From assembly GCF_900299535.1 (NCBI RefSeq), contig NZ_OMKE01000013.1, forward strand, positions 1 through 64,000: a stretch of DNA of 64,000 bases, written 5' to 3'. Shown here in pieces: positions 55,216-64,000 of the stretch. The notes beneath the pieces are model-generated. The model was not told the DNA's origin, searched no databases, and saw only the letters and a list, made by a program, of their open reading frames with translations. Positions within the stretch are counted from its first letter, which is position 1, and each line of letters opens with the position of its first letter. The DNA comes from Aquimarina aquimarini (GTDB lineage: Bacteria; Bacteroidota; Bacteroidia; Flavobacteriales; Flavobacteriaceae). A program made the position numbers and the translations under genes.

Positions 55216-56532
55216 ATGAGTACCAAAACAGTACCTTATGTTCCTTACAAGGTAAAAGATATTTCTTTGGCTGCCTGGGGAAGAAAAGAAATCGAATTAG
55301 CCGAAGCAGAAATGCCTGGATTAATGTCTCTTCGTGAAGAATACAAAGATGAGCAACCTCTTAAAGGTGCTCGTATTGCAGGTTGTCTTCACATGACTAT
55401 CCAAACGGCCGTATTGATAGAAACACTTCAAGCTCTAGGTGCAGAAGTTACATGGAGTTCTTGTAATATATTTTCTACTCAAGATCAAGCTGCTGCTGCA
55501 ATTGCAGATGCTGGTATACCTGTATATGCTTGGAAAGGAATGAACGAAGAAGAATTTGACTGGTGTATCGAACAAACTTTATTTTTTGGTGAAGACAGAA
55601 AGCCACTTAATATGATTCTTGATGATGGTGGTGATCTTACCAATATGGTATTAGACAAATACCCTGAACTAGTTAGTGGCATTAATGGTTTATCTGAAGA
55701 GACAACTACTGGCGTACACCGTTTATACGAAAGAATGAAAAACGGAACACTACCTATGCCTGCTATCAATGTAAATGACTCTGTAACCAAATCAAAATTT
55801 GATAACAAATACGGGTGTCGTGAGAGTGCTGTTGATGCTATTAGGCGTGCTACAGACACAATGCTCGCTGGTAAACGTGTAGTTGTTTGTGGATATGGTG
55901 ACGTTGGTAAAGGTTCTGCCGCTTCTTTCAAAGGAGCTGGATCAATAGTAACTGTTACTGAGATCGACCCTATATGTGCACTACAAGCAGCAATGGACGG
56001 TTTTGAAGTAAAAAAACTAGAAACTGTAATTGGTAATGCTGATGTTGTTATTACTACTACTGGAAACAAGGATATTGTACAAGGAAAACACTTTAAAGCA
56101 TTAAAAGACAAAGCTATCGTTTGTAATATCGGTCATTTTGATAATGAAATAGATATGGCTTGGTTAAATGACAACTACGGAGACACAAAAGATGAAATCA
56201 AACCTCAAGTTGATAAATATACTGTTGATGGCAAAGATATCATTATCCTTGCTGAAGGTCGTTTGGTAAATCTTGGTTGTGCTACTGGGCATCCAAGTTT
56301 TGTGATGAGTAACTCATTTACCAACCAAACCTTGGCACAAATAGAGCTTTGGAACAATAAAGAAAACTATAAAAATGAAGTGTATATGCTACCTAAACAT
56401 CTTGATGAAAAGGTTGCAAAACTACACTTGGCACGTCTAGGAGTAGAACTAGAAACCTTAAGACCAGATCAAGCAGAATATATTGGTGTTACCGTTGAAG
56501 GGCCATTTAAACCAGAATATTACAGATACTAA
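55216..56532 (+). CDS. ahcY: Adenosylhomocysteinase
   Basis: 438 residues, full length. It splits S-adenosylhomocysteine into adenosine and homocysteine, keeping methylation going. [13 protein letters not shown] near the N terminus, [11 protein letters not shown] and the NAD-binding [13 protein letters not shown] (about 220-232) are all intact. The C-terminal [11 protein letters not shown]...[10 protein letters not shown] end is canonical. Monocistronic, with a strong terminator. Confidence 0.98.
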   Translation: MSTKTVPYVPYKVKDISLAAWGRKEIELAEAEMPGLMSLREEYKDEQPLKGARIAGCLHMTIQTAVLIETLQALGAEVTWSSCNIFSTQDQAAAAIADAGIPVYAWKGMNEEEFDWCIEQTLFFGEDRKPLNMILDDGGDLTNMVLDKYPELVSGINGLSEETTTGVHRLYERMKNGTLPMPAINVNDSVTKSKFDNKYGCRESAVDAIRRATDTMLAGKRVVVCGYGDVGKGSAASFKGAGSIVTVTEIDPICALQAAMDGFEVKKLETVIGNADVVITTTGNKDIVQGKHFKALKDKAIVCNIGHFDNEIDMAWLNDNYGDTKDEIKPQVDKYTVDGKDIIILAEGRLVNLGCATGHPSFVMSNSFTNQTLAQIELWNNKENYKNEVYMLPKHLDEKVAKLHLARLGVELETLRPDQAEYIGVTVEGPFKPEYYRY

Positions 56533-56555
56533 AAAAAGCATCTGATTTTATAAAT

Positions 56556-56594
56556 AAAAAAGTCTCTTTTCTTCCTTTGAAAAGAGACTTTTTT
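56556..56594 (+). terminator. ahcY terminator
   Basis: A 15-bp perfect stem (56556-56570 with 56580-56594) with a 9-base loop and A/T runs. Confidence 0.93.
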
Positions 56595-56636
56595 ATTGTT
56601 TTACTTTCTTTTGCTAGTAATTTTAAGCTCCCAGAT

Positions 56637-56800
56637 TATACCAATTCTGATTTAAATTTACTCATAAGAAAAATGATGGGTTTTTGACTTAAATAAAAAA
56701 GAAAAATCAAGCATAGCAGGGCTATGGTTGTGTTTTATTTTGAAACATTAGACAAAAAGGAGCGGTTTTATTGATTAAATTTAAGTTGGAAATGGTATTA
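56637..56800 (+). mobile_element. MITE-like element with terminal inverted repeats
   Basis: About 164 bases. The left end tataccaattctgatttaaattta and the reverse complement of the right end taataccatttccaacttaaattta match at about 19 of 24 positions. The interior holds a catagc-agg-gctatg hairpin. It ends 4 bases before the stop of the next gene. No coding capacity. A solo end is at 16848. Confidence 0.7.
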
Positions 56801-56803
56801 CTA

Positions 56804-57406
56804 TTACTTTGCCTTTTTAAGAATGTATTTTGCCATTTCTTTTGCTAGTTTAGCATAACTCTCAGCTATTCTATATCCTGAGTTAAAATCGGCTCCATAA
56901 AAATTACTCCCAGGAACCTTAAAATATTTTGTAGAGAATACTATTTTATCAGGATTAGCAGTTTCGTATATAATGATTGTTGCATTTACTTTAGACGGCT
57001 GTTTTACAACACCAACATTATAGCCTGGATAAATCCACGTTGTTTTAACCTTCATTGTATACTTAGCATTTTTTATATCTTTTCCAACCTTTACAGCTCC
57101 ACCATCAAAACGCTTATTGAATGACTCTATATACTTTGGTTCATATAAATTTTCACGATCAGCAAACCAAGATTTTTTAAATTTCTCTCCACCACCAACA
57201 TTCTTCTCTTCTCGCTTATCCATTTTATCTTTCAAAAACTCTTCTTCTGTATCAAATTTATGAACTTTAAGGTTTTCATAATCAAACACTAATTTGTATT
57301 CTGTAATTCCTTTTAAATTTTTAATACTCCCTTCTATATCTTTTCGTTTTTGCCCAAAAGAAAGTGTAAGGGTCATTAGCATTGTAACTAACACTATTTT
57401 TTTCAT
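56804..57406 (-). CDS. Exported protein of unknown function
   Basis: 200 residues with a signal peptide (about 1-18, ending SFGQK). The mature protein is Lys-rich, with a strand-rich central section (AKYTMKVKTTWIYPGYNVG, about 116-134) and a C-terminal helix. No cysteines and no family recognised. It stands alone between a TIR element and the rpmA terminator. Confidence 0.75.
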   Translation of the reverse strand: MKKIVLVTMLMTLTLSFGQKRKDIEGSIKNLKGITEYKLVFDYENLKVHKFDTEEEFLKDKMDKREEKNVGGGEKFKKSWFADRENLYEPKYIESFNKRFDGGAVKVGKDIKNAKYTMKVKTTWIYPGYNVGVVKQPSKVNATIIIYETANPDKIVFSTKYFKVPGSNFYGADFNSGYRIAESYAKLAKEMAKYILKKAK

Positions 57407-57530
57407 AATTAGGTTTTTAAATTTATCACAACTAAAGATATTTCTTTTTTAGTAAAAAAAGAGAATACTTCAAATACTTAATTTATAAAACTTGAAAATT
57501 AGCCGCTACACATTAAAGAAAAAACATAAA

Positions 57531-57562
57531 AAAAACCTTTCAAGATATCTTGAAAGGTTTTT
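57531..57562 (-). terminator. rpmA terminator
   Basis: A perfect 32-base palindrome (16-bp arms) including A and T runs, 23 bases after the rpmA stop. Confidence 0.93.
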
Positions 57563-57585
57563 TTATATTACAAAGAAAAAATTCT

Positions 57586-57846
57586 CTATGCCTCAAAAGG
57601 AACTATTGAAACATATGATTTATCATCTTTCTTTTTAGTAAACTTTACAATACCATCTACTCTTGCGTGCAGGGTATGATCTTTACCAGCGTATACATTT
57701 TCACCTGGCTTGTGGGCTGTACCTCTTTGTCTTACAATGATGTTTCCAGCCACGGCAGCTTGTCCACCAAATATCTTAACACCTAAGCGTTTCGATTCTG
57801 ATTCTCTACCGTTTTTTGAACTACCAACTCCTTTTTTATGAGCCAT
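57586..57846 (-). CDS. rpmA: Ribosomal protein bL27
   Basis: 86 residues, starting [22 protein letters not shown], the canonical bL27 N terminus that reaches toward the peptidyl-transferase centre. [15 protein letters not shown] follows. No Firmicutes-type N-terminal cleavage extension. Second gene of the rplU-rpmA pair. Confidence 0.98.
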   Translation of the reverse strand: MAHKKGVGSSKNGRESESKRLGVKIFGGQAAVAGNIIVRQRGTAHKPGENVYAGKDHTLHARVDGIVKFTKKKDDKSYVSIVPFEA

Positions 57847-57913
57847 AATACATATTTTTAAATTTCACCTTCTATCTAAAGCAAGATAGAGATTTGGTAA
57901 AAAAATTAAACGT

Positions 57914-58585
57914 TTATTTTTCTATACCACCTTTGTGGTTATCCTGCCATTCTTTCAACTCATCCCATTTACCATCAGCAGCCATCTTTGCTTGCTTTGG
58001 CCATGATCCTGGGTTTTTTGAAGCGTAACGAGAACCTGCTTCTGCTAAAATTTCTTTTAGCTTTTCTACATCTGTTCCTGCAAGATCTGCAAATGTATTG
58101 ATCCCTGAATTATTGAATATTTCGGCAATTTTAGGACCGATTCCTTCAACTTTTTTAAGATCATCACCTTTTACAGTAGATTTCTTTTCTGCTTTTGGCT
58201 TAGCCTCTGTTTTCTTAGGTGCTGCTGCCTTAGCTTTTGGTTCAGCTTTTTTAGCTGCTGTTTTCTTTGCTCCAGAAGTTACAATACTCTCGATAACAAT
58301 TTCTGTAAGAGATTGACGGTGACCATTCTTAACACGGTATCCTTTACGTCTCTTTTTCTTGAAAACAATAACTTTATCACCTTTAAGGTGTCTTGTGATT
58401 TTTGCTCCTACTTGAGCTCCATCTATAGCTGGGGCGCCTAAAGTAACATTGTCTCCATCTGCGGCAAGAAGAACTTTGTCAAAAGAAACTTTGTCTCCTT
58501 CTTCTCCTGCTAAACGGTGTACAAACACTTTTTGGTCTTTTGCAACCTTAAATTGCTGCCCTGCTATCTCTACAATTGCGTACAT
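57914..58585 (-). CDS. rplU: Ribosomal protein bL21 with C-terminal HhH-like extension
   Basis: 223 residues, about twice the usual length. Residues 1-104 are bL21 (MYAIVEIAGQQFKV, KKKRRKGYRVKNGHRQ). A Lys/Ala/Pro-rich linker (about 107-138) leads to a helix-hairpin-helix-like domain: LKKVEGIGPKIAEIFNNSGI (143-162) and a final helical segment. The extension recurs in Flavobacteriia, as far as I recall. It may bind RNA or DNA; its role is unknown. Upstream of rpmA by 67 bases. Confidence 0.95.
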   Translation of the reverse strand: MYAIVEIAGQQFKVAKDQKVFVHRLAGEEGDKVSFDKVLLAADGDNVTLGAPAIDGAQVGAKITRHLKGDKVIVFKKKRRKGYRVKNGHRQSLTEIVIESIVTSGAKKTAAKKAEPKAKAAAPKKTEAKPKAEKKSTVKGDDLKKVEGIGPKIAEIFNNSGINTFADLAGTDVEKLKEILAEAGSRYASKNPGSWPKQAKMAADGKWDELKEWQDNHKGGIEK

Positions 58586-58623
58586 AGCGTAACGTTTAAT
58601 TAATTATTTTGTAAATAAAGAAC

Positions 58624-58643
58624 TGCCTATTTTTTTAAATAGG
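58624..58643 (-). promoter_or_regulatory. Leader hairpin of rplU-rpmA
   Basis: gcctattt and aaataggc are 8-bp arms around a 4-base loop, just downstream of the promoter and about 40 bases before the rplU start. It could be an autogenous control site for bL21, but this is inference. Confidence 0.45.
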
Positions 58644-58649
58644 CGGGTG

Positions 58650-58680
58650 CAAATATACTGCTAATTAATTAAATGACAAA
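58650..58680 (-). promoter_or_regulatory. rplU-rpmA promoter
   Basis: The minus strand reads TTTG (58677-58680), a 19-base spacer and TATATTTG (58650-58657), the textbook Bacteroidota promoter, the best in the window. Confidence 0.88.
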
Positions 58681-58684
58681 CATT

Positions 58685-59158
58685 TTAAGCCTCTACAGAG
58701 TATGATTTGTGATTTTTCTTAGAATTCCAGCTTTCTTTAAACAGCTGCATAAACGATAAGGTAAGCATAAAAGTGGTTGCAAACCCCATAATTGCCGCTA
58801 CAAACACAACAATACCAACACCCACATGATAATGTGAGCTCCAGTTTGCTAACATTTCTGGCAAGAAACCTACATTAATATTCGTTACATACACTGCAAA
58901 AAACATTGTGAAAAGAATAGTTGCATTAAACCCAGTAAAAAGCCCTGCCATAAACCCTTTTTGATACTCAAACTCTTTTCCTTTTTCATGCTTATAATTC
59001 TTCATAGCACTATACAAACCAAAAGCCATAATAATACCATTACCTAAGCTAAAAACAGGCTTTGTTTGTACTCCTATCAAAGAAAGAATTAAAAAATATA
59101 TAACAAGACCTACAGCAATGAGGATACCGTATTTTACAGGAATAGTTGATTTTTTCAT
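58685..59158 (-). CDS. DUF4199 membrane protein
   Basis: 157 residues with four predicted helices (about 8-27, 33-48, 68-92 and 112-136), a pattern with KGFMAGLFTGFNATILF typical of DUF4199 in Bacteroidota. Function unknown. It lies upstream of the rplU promoter on the same strand, with no obvious operon partner. Confidence 0.85.
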   Translation of the reverse strand: MKKSTIPVKYGILIAVGLVIYFLILSLIGVQTKPVFSLGNGIIMAFGLYSAMKNYKHEKGKEFEYQKGFMAGLFTGFNATILFTMFFAVYVTNINVGFLPEMLANWSSHYHVGVGIVVFVAAIMGFATTFMLTLSFMQLFKESWNSKKNHKSYSVEA

Positions 59159-59257
59159 AAGTTCTATCTTTTAAAGTTCTTATTTAAAAATAAGAAAAAC
59201 AGAACTTTTTTAAGTACAAACAAATGTTAATTTATTGTTTTTCAATGTATTAAAAAA

Positions 59258-60133
59258 CTACTTATTCCTGTTTGCCAAGTATACTCCAAGAATAATAACT
59301 CCAGAGGCAAACACTTGATACAGTGTAAACTTCTCATTATCCAATATCCCCCATAATAATGCTACAATAGGAATTGTATATGTTACCGAACTTGCAAATA
59401 CTGGGGTACTAATCTGAACCAACTTATTAAACAACACTTTGGCAATCCCTGTTCCTATTACTGCAAGAATAGATATATACACCAAACTTGTATGCACCAT
59501 AGGATCATGCATTACATCACTCTTAAAAAAACCAGAAAAAAATAACACAATCAATGCTGGAATAACCAATACTAGAAAGTTTCCATTGGCAATGGCCATA
59601 GGAGATATATGCTGCATATATCGTTTTATAATATTCACATTAATCGCATAACAAACCGACGCACAAAGCACCAATAATGCATACCAATAATTTTGATCTG
59701 GGTTTACAGATGCTCCTTCTAATATAAGCGCTAAGCAACCTATAAGCCCTACAACAACACCTATAAGCTGATTTTTACTAAATGTTACTGAGAAAATTAA
59801 CACCCCAAATATCAATGTAACCAGAGGAGTGGTTGAGTTAAGTATAGAAGCAATACCACTATCGATTTCTGTTTCGGCAAAGGCAAACAAAAAGGCGGGT
59901 ATAAATGTTCCTGCAAAGGCAGATATAATTATCCATTTCCAATCAGCAGCTTGTATGGTCTTCATACTTCTGAATCCAATTAAAAACAAAAAGGTTGCAG
60001 CAAATAATGTTCTTAGCGCACCCAATTGCAAAGGCGTAAGCCCAATCAATGATTTCTTAATAAGAATAAATGAACTCCCCCATACCAAAGACAATACTAC
60101 TAGGTATATCCATTTTAGTTTTGTGTTTTGCAT
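59258..60133 (-). CDS. EamA/DMT-family transporter
   Basis: 291 residues with ten predicted membrane helices in two EamA repeats. The first begins WIYLVVLSLVWGSSFILIKKSL; the second begins YALLVLCASVCYAINVN near residue 151. Drug/metabolite exporters of this type move amino acids or other small metabolites; the substrate cannot be told. A single gene, 93 bases from gldD. Confidence 0.93.
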   Translation of the reverse strand: MQNTKLKWIYLVVLSLVWGSSFILIKKSLIGLTPLQLGALRTLFAATFLFLIGFRSMKTIQAADWKWIIISAFAGTFIPAFLFAFAETEIDSGIASILNSTTPLVTLIFGVLIFSVTFSKNQLIGVVVGLIGCLALILEGASVNPDQNYWYALLVLCASVCYAINVNIIKRYMQHISPMAIANGNFLVLVIPALIVLFFSGFFKSDVMHDPMVHTSLVYISILAVIGTGIAKVLFNKLVQISTPVFASSVTYTIPIVALLWGILDNEKFTLYQVFASGVIILGVYLANRNK

Positions 60134-60226
60134 CTCCTTATAACTATAGTTGCAAAAGTGATGAAATTATAGATACACAAGGGCTGTTTTTTCAATAAAA
60201 TTAATTCTCTTGAAATATCCTTTCTA

Positions 60227-60799
60227 TTATTTCCAATTAATAGTTTCCATCAAATGCATCATATCATTACGCAAGTAATTGGCCGCTGGGAGTATTGAAT
60301 CATAATTAGGTTTTACTTTGAAGTACATTGACCCAACAATAAAATGATTCACACTATCTGTTACATAAAACTGGGATGGGGATGCTGCATTGCCAGAAAC
60401 TTCATAAAACACACCATAGACATTGTTTTTCTTATTTTCAAAAGGAGTCTGTGTAATCCCATCTGCTTTGACGACATGCTCTTGTGTAAGATTCTGAGCA
60501 TCCCTGAGCAACGAGTCTAAATTATTGTTAACTTGATAATACGAAATATACATGGTTGCCCTCATTTTTTTATACTCCAAATTATACCAACATCGTTGAT
60601 TTCTTCTTGCCGAATACAGTTCTGAAAGATCATTTTTTTCAAAAGAATATGAACATGGCAGTAACACTTCTTTATACTTTGGCTCAGGATAACTCAATCG
60701 CAACATTCCTTTAGGCTTAGGCAATACCTCTCCTCCACAGGAAAAAAATACAATTGGCGCACTTACTACCAAAAAAAACTTAACTATCTTACTCCTCAT
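60227..60799 (-). CDS. gldD: Gliding motility lipoprotein GldD
   Basis: 190 residues. The lipobox FFSC (Cys21) is followed by GGEVLPKPKGMLRLSYPEPKY, typical of GldD, an essential gliding lipoprotein in Flavobacterium linked to the type IX secretion system. It overlaps gldE by 11 bases, as expected for this conserved pair. Confidence 0.96.
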   Translation of the reverse strand: MRSKIVKFFLVVSAPIVFFSCGGEVLPKPKGMLRLSYPEPKYKEVLLPCSYSFEKNDLSELYSARRNQRCWYNLEYKKMRATMYISYYQVNNNLDSLLRDAQNLTQEHVVKADGITQTPFENKKNNVYGVFYEVSGNAASPSQFYVTDSVNHFIVGSMYFKVKPNYDSILPAANYLRNDMMHLMETINWK

Positions 60800-62111
60800 T
60801 GATCGTTAATTTCACTTGTTTTATTCGCTTATTATCTAATGACTCTACCTTAAATGCGTAGTGATTCAAAGCTATAGTTTCTCCTCGTTTAGGGAAACTT
60901 CCTGATATCTCAAGCAGTAACCCTGCTATAGTTTCGGCATCTCCTTTTTTATTCTCAAATACAGTACTATCTTCCAGCTTTAGTATTTTATAAAAATCCT
61001 TTAAGGCCGTTCTTCCTTCAAAAACATAGTTTTTATCATCAAGTTTTGAAAAAATCAAATCCTCATCATCAAATTCATCGCTAATATCTCCAACTATTTC
61101 TTCTATAATATCCTCTAATGAAATCAAACCACTAGTTCCTCCATACTCATCTACAACTATAGCTAAGTGATTTTTCTTGTCTTTAAAATCATTAAGCAAA
61201 TCATCTAGTTTTTTATTTTCTGGCACAAAATAAGGCTCTCTCAATAATGGAATCCAATCAAAAGAAGTTTCATTTATATGTGGCAACAAATCTTTCACAT
61301 ACAAAATCCCAATAACCTTATCAATACTATCTTCAAACACAGGGATTCTAGAATACCCTTTTTCTATAATTTCTGGAAGAATTTCTTTGTATGAGGAAGC
61401 ACTATTAAGTGCAAAAATATCCATACGAGGACGCATTACTTGTTTGGTGTCTGTATTACCAAAAGACACAATCCCTTCTAATATTTTCTTTTCTTCATCT
61501 GTAGTATCATTATCTGATGTCAATTCTAATGCCTGTGATAACTGATCTACACTTAAATTTGACTTTTGTTTTCCTAACTGGCTATGCATCCTTACAGTTA
61601 CACTTCTCATAGGAATACTTACTGGAGAAATTATCCAATCTAAGGCTCCTAATGGGCGCGCCATAAGCTTAGCAAATTTCACCCTATTTCTACTAGCATA
61701 TAACTTTGGCAAAATCTCACCAAACAACAATATAAAAAAGGTTGCCAATCCTACCTCTACTACAAACCTTACATTGATCCACCCTAACCAAACATAATCC
61801 AAATTACTGAAATACACTTTTCCTATTGCATCAAAAAGCAATACAATTGCAATATTGATAAAATTGTTTGCCACCAGTATGGTCGCCAGTAACTTTTTTG
61901 GGCTATCTAGCAACTTAATTATAATCTTAAGATTCCTAGAGATATTTTCTTCATCTTTAAGGTCAGTAGGCGTCAATGAGAATAAAGCTACTTCACTACC
62001 AGAAATCAATGCAGAAAAAATGAGCAATACAACAAGTACAACCACATTAATGGTTTGCAGAATATCAAAAGTGAATAATGAAATAAATAACAGTTCAGGA
62101 TCAGGGTCCAA
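60789..62111 (-). CDS. gldE: Gliding motility-associated protein GldE (CNNM/CorC-type)
   Basis: 440 residues: a CNNM/DUF21 membrane domain (about 10-195, beginning VLLIFSALISGSEVALFSL), a CBS pair (about 215-335, including MRPRMDIFAL and VVDEYGGTSGLISLEDIIEEIVGDI) and a CorC_HlyC C-terminal domain. Homologous to hemolysin C/CorC proteins. In Flavobacterium it supports GldD function. It precedes gldD with an 11-base overlap and follows ssb by 24 bases. Confidence 0.95.
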   Translation of the reverse strand: MDPDPELLFISLFTFDILQTINVVVLVVLLIFSALISGSEVALFSLTPTDLKDEENISRNLKIIIKLLDSPKKLLATILVANNFINIAIVLLFDAIGKVYFSNLDYVWLGWINVRFVVEVGLATFFILLFGEILPKLYASRNRVKFAKLMARPLGALDWIISPVSIPMRSVTVRMHSQLGKQKSNLSVDQLSQALELTSDNDTTDEEKKILEGIVSFGNTDTKQVMRPRMDIFALNSASSYKEILPEIIEKGYSRIPVFEDSIDKVIGILYVKDLLPHINETSFDWIPLLREPYFVPENKKLDDLLNDFKDKKNHLAIVVDEYGGTSGLISLEDIIEEIVGDISDEFDDEDLIFSKLDDKNYVFEGRTALKDFYKILKLEDSTVFENKKGDAETIAGLLLEISGSFPKRGETIALNHYAFKVESLDNKRIKQVKLTINEE

Positions 62112-62135
62112 ATTATCTTTGTTTAGTTAAACATA

Positions 62136-62600
62136 TCAGAACGGAAGATCATCTTCTTCCATATTCTGTGAATTAGATGGAGCTGCCTGTGTATTATTAT
62201 CAGCCGCAGGCGCATTCATTTGACGTGTATTCTGAGGTCCAGATTCAGAAGGTTGACTCTCATTTTTAGGAGTAAGAAAAGTAAAATCTGTACATTGTAT
62301 TTCTGTACTATATCTATCTTTTCCTTGCTCATCTTGCCATTTTCTAGTCTTAAGACGTCCTTCTATATATATCTTATCTCCTTTATTAAGGTATTTTTCA
62401 CATATTTCTGCAGCTTTATTTCTTACTACAATATTATGCCACTCTGTCGAATTTACACGTTCTCCTGTACTTTTATTGACATATGAATCATTGGTAGCAA
62501 GTGGAAATCTGCCTATGCAATTACCTCCTTCAAAATAATGCATCTTTACCTCATCTCCTGTATGCCCAATAAGCATTACTTTATTTAGTGTTCCAGACAT
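62136..62600 (-). CDS. ssb: Single-stranded DNA-binding protein
   Basis: 154 residues. The OB-fold opens MSGTLNKVMLIGHTGDEVKMHYFEGG, with ATNDSYVN, STEWHNIVV and GDKIYIEGRLKTRKW. A Gln/Ser/Ala-rich linker leads to the acidic tip EEDDLPF that recruits repair proteins. Between mutY and gldE, the standard Bacteroidota order. Confidence 0.97.
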   Translation of the reverse strand: MSGTLNKVMLIGHTGDEVKMHYFEGGNCIGRFPLATNDSYVNKSTGERVNSTEWHNIVVRNKAAEICEKYLNKGDKIYIEGRLKTRKWQDEQGKDRYSTEIQCTDFTFLTPKNESQPSESGPQNTRQMNAPAADNNTQAAPSNSQNMEEDDLPF

Positions 62601-62762
62601 TTTTATTTATAGTTTTTATTAGGGTTATTGTGCGCAAAGAAATAATAAACCTTGATAAATAACACCATCTTGATCTTCTTATTTTTTTAACTAACCCAAA
62701 AACAGTTTTCTTATTATAGTAAATGTAATAAAAAATAACAAACAAATAGCTTTGTGCATCTC

Positions 62763-63851
62763 TTAACTCATGCTTTTTAAATGTTTTTTAATAGAGTTTT
62801 TATCAAAAAAATTATCTATAAATTTCCCTAACAAAATAGGAACGGGATATCCATGTATATCAGTACAATCAATAAGTTTTTGATTATGAATAATTGATGG
62901 AGATTCTTCTACCTTTACAATATAGAGCTGAGTGTGTAAATGTTGATGAGATAACTTATGCACTATAGGTTTATCATAAAATGGTGTTATCTCATACCTC
63001 TTTCCTTTCACCATTTCTTTAAAAATATCATCAGAATCAATCGTAGCATGATCTACTCCTTCTCCTTCTATTAAAGGGAATTCATATAACCCTTCCCAAA
63101 TTCCTTTACCTTTCCTTTGTTGAACAATTGTTTTTTGATTTTCTGTGCAAAAAACTAAGTAGTTAAAATATCGTTTTTTGATTTTTAGTTTTTTAATTTT
63201 AACAGGTAACAACTGTACTCTTCCTTCTTTTAATGCGTCACAACTATCTTGTATAGGACAAACAATACAATACGGGCTTTGGGGCTTGCACTGTAAAGCT
63301 CCAAACTCCATAATTGCCTGATTATATTCTGCAGGCTGCTCATGATCCATTAATGTTATAGCCAACTCTTTGAATTCTTTTACCCCTTTAGTAGTATTAA
63401 TAGGAGTATCGATCCCGTAATATCTTGACAATACTCTATATACATTACCATCTACTACAGGAACTGCTTCGTTATAACAAATAGAAGCAATGGCACTTGC
63501 AGTATAATCACCCACTCCTTTAAGTTTTAAAAGGTCATTATATGTAGAAGGAAAAACACCTTTTAGATCATCTGCTACATATTTTGCAGTAGTATGTAAG
63601 TTTCTAGCTCTTGAATAATACCCCAAACCTTGCCATAATTTTAACACTTCTTCTTCTTTTGCATTGGCAAGATCAAAAACAGTAGGAAAGGCTTCTGTAA
63701 ATGACAAATAATATGGCAATCCTTGTGCTACTCTGGTTTGCTGAAGTATAATTTCACTAAGCCAAATGTGATATGGATTTTTGGTTTCCCGCCATGGCAT
63801 TGCTCTTTTGTTTTGTAAGTACCACGAAATGAGTTTTTTAGAAAAAATCAT
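62763..63851 (-). CDS. mutY: A/G-specific adenine glycosylase MutY
   Basis: 362 residues. Catalytic Glu33 in SEIILQQT and the HhH motif LKGVGDYTASAI (about 110-121) with catalytic Asp134 in VDGNVYRVLSR are present. The 4Fe-4S cluster ligands are C188, C195, C198 and C204 (C-x6-C-x2-C-x5-C). The C-terminal Nudix-like domain that recognises 8-oxoguanine follows. It removes adenine mispaired with 8-oxoG. It diverges from the HU gene. Confidence 0.97.
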   Translation of the reverse strand: MIFSKKLISWYLQNKRAMPWRETKNPYHIWLSEIILQQTRVAQGLPYYLSFTEAFPTVFDLANAKEEEVLKLWQGLGYYSRARNLHTTAKYVADDLKGVFPSTYNDLLKLKGVGDYTASAIASICYNEAVPVVDGNVYRVLSRYYGIDTPINTTKGVKEFKELAITLMDHEQPAEYNQAIMEFGALQCKPQSPYCIVCPIQDSCDALKEGRVQLLPVKIKKLKIKKRYFNYLVFCTENQKTIVQQRKGKGIWEGLYEFPLIEGEGVDHATIDSDDIFKEMVKGKRYEITPFYDKPIVHKLSHQHLHTQLYIVKVEESPSIIHNQKLIDCTDIHGYPVPILLGKFIDNFFDKNSIKKHLKSMS

Positions 63852-63910
63852 AGTAAAATTATAAGTTTTGCAAAATTAAACGTTTAAAGATGAAAATATC
63901 ATCTTAAGTA

Positions 63911-63942
63911 TTGATTTTTTGGTTTTTAAATTCTTATATTTG
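63911..63942 (+). promoter_or_regulatory. HU gene promoter
   Basis: TTG (63911-63913), 21 bases, then TATATTTG (63935-63942), matching the Bacteroidota -33/-7 pattern, 40 bases before the HU start codon. Confidence 0.72.
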
Positions 63943-63981
63943 CCCCCTTGAAAATTTAAAAACCCCTAAATAGGTAATATA

Positions 63982-64000
63982 ATGACTAAAGCAGATATTG
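63982..64000 (+). CDS. HU-family DNA-binding protein, N-terminal fragment
   Basis: Only the first six codons (MTKADI) are inside the window. They match the start of Bacteroidota HU/IHF-like proteins, and the position divergent from mutY is where HU is usually found in this phylum. A strong promoter precedes it. Confidence 0.7.

Noticed and set aside
55485..56111. 208-residue antisense ORF within ahcY
   Set aside because: A shadow frame opposite a highly conserved gene; no start context or family.

Overview
The window looks like a chromosomal stretch of a gliding marine member of the Flavobacteriaceae (Bacteroidota); an Aquimarina-like genus is my guess. The evidence is low GC, TAnnTTTG-type -7 promoter elements, gldD/gldE beside ssb and mutY, a rplU with the C-terminal extension seen in this group, many Bacteroidota-restricted DUF families (DUF4296, DUF4271, DUF3127, DUF4301, DUF4199, DUF3098), and lipoproteins with acidic residues just after the lipobox cysteine. 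I see no phage, integrase, intact insertion sequence, CRISPR array, rRNA or tRNA.

Layout. 1-0.6 kb: the 3' end of a CHAT-protease-like gene. 0.8-5.9 kb: an epimerase, a translationally coupled group (polyprenol-phosphate glycosyltransferase, dihydroorotase-like protein, DUF4296 lipoprotein), then DUF4271 and a uroporphyrinogen-III synthase-like gene. 6-16.7 kb: central metabolism (pckA, alanine dehydrogenase, saccharopine-reductase-like enzyme with an Lrp/AsnC regulator beside it, leuS, panE). 17-18.7 kb: an isolated lipoprotein of the cholesterol-dependent cytolysin family in a repeat-flanked, gene-poor stretch. 19.5-24.2 kb: an envelope operon (ftsX, lgt, two small genes, uppP, truB, TonB-like). 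25-28.5 kb: two leucine-rich-repeat exported proteins. 28.5-36.2 kb: housekeeping singletons (tag, upp, aat, a flavin reductase, an orphan histidine kinase, HIT, greA) and a DUF3127 protein with an SSB-like tail.

36.3-46.2 kb is a thiamine region. A TPP riboswitch precedes thiS-thiC, followed by a TenI-like gene, an exported protein of unknown function, thiD, thiE, thiG and thiH. A second TPP riboswitch precedes a TonB-dependent receptor. Two short repeat elements lie inside the biosynthetic cluster. A further group at 51-54.3 kb (thiamine-binding-like DUF77 protein, PnuC transporter, NadR-like kinase) plausibly completes a thiamine or vitamin salvage route.

46-50.7 kb holds a hybrid histidine kinase convergent with a sigma-54 activator, next to a small exported protein with a sigma-54-like promoter. 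54.4-64 kb: a phosphopantetheinyl transferase, ahcY, rplU-rpmA, DUF4199, an EamA transporter, and the classic Bacteroidota block HU - mutY - ssb - gldE - gldD.

The most distinctive finds are the predicted surface-anchored cytolysin, the thiamine uptake/synthesis arrangement, the modular LRR pair, the DUF3127 protein with an SSB-type tail, and two families of short dispersed repeats.
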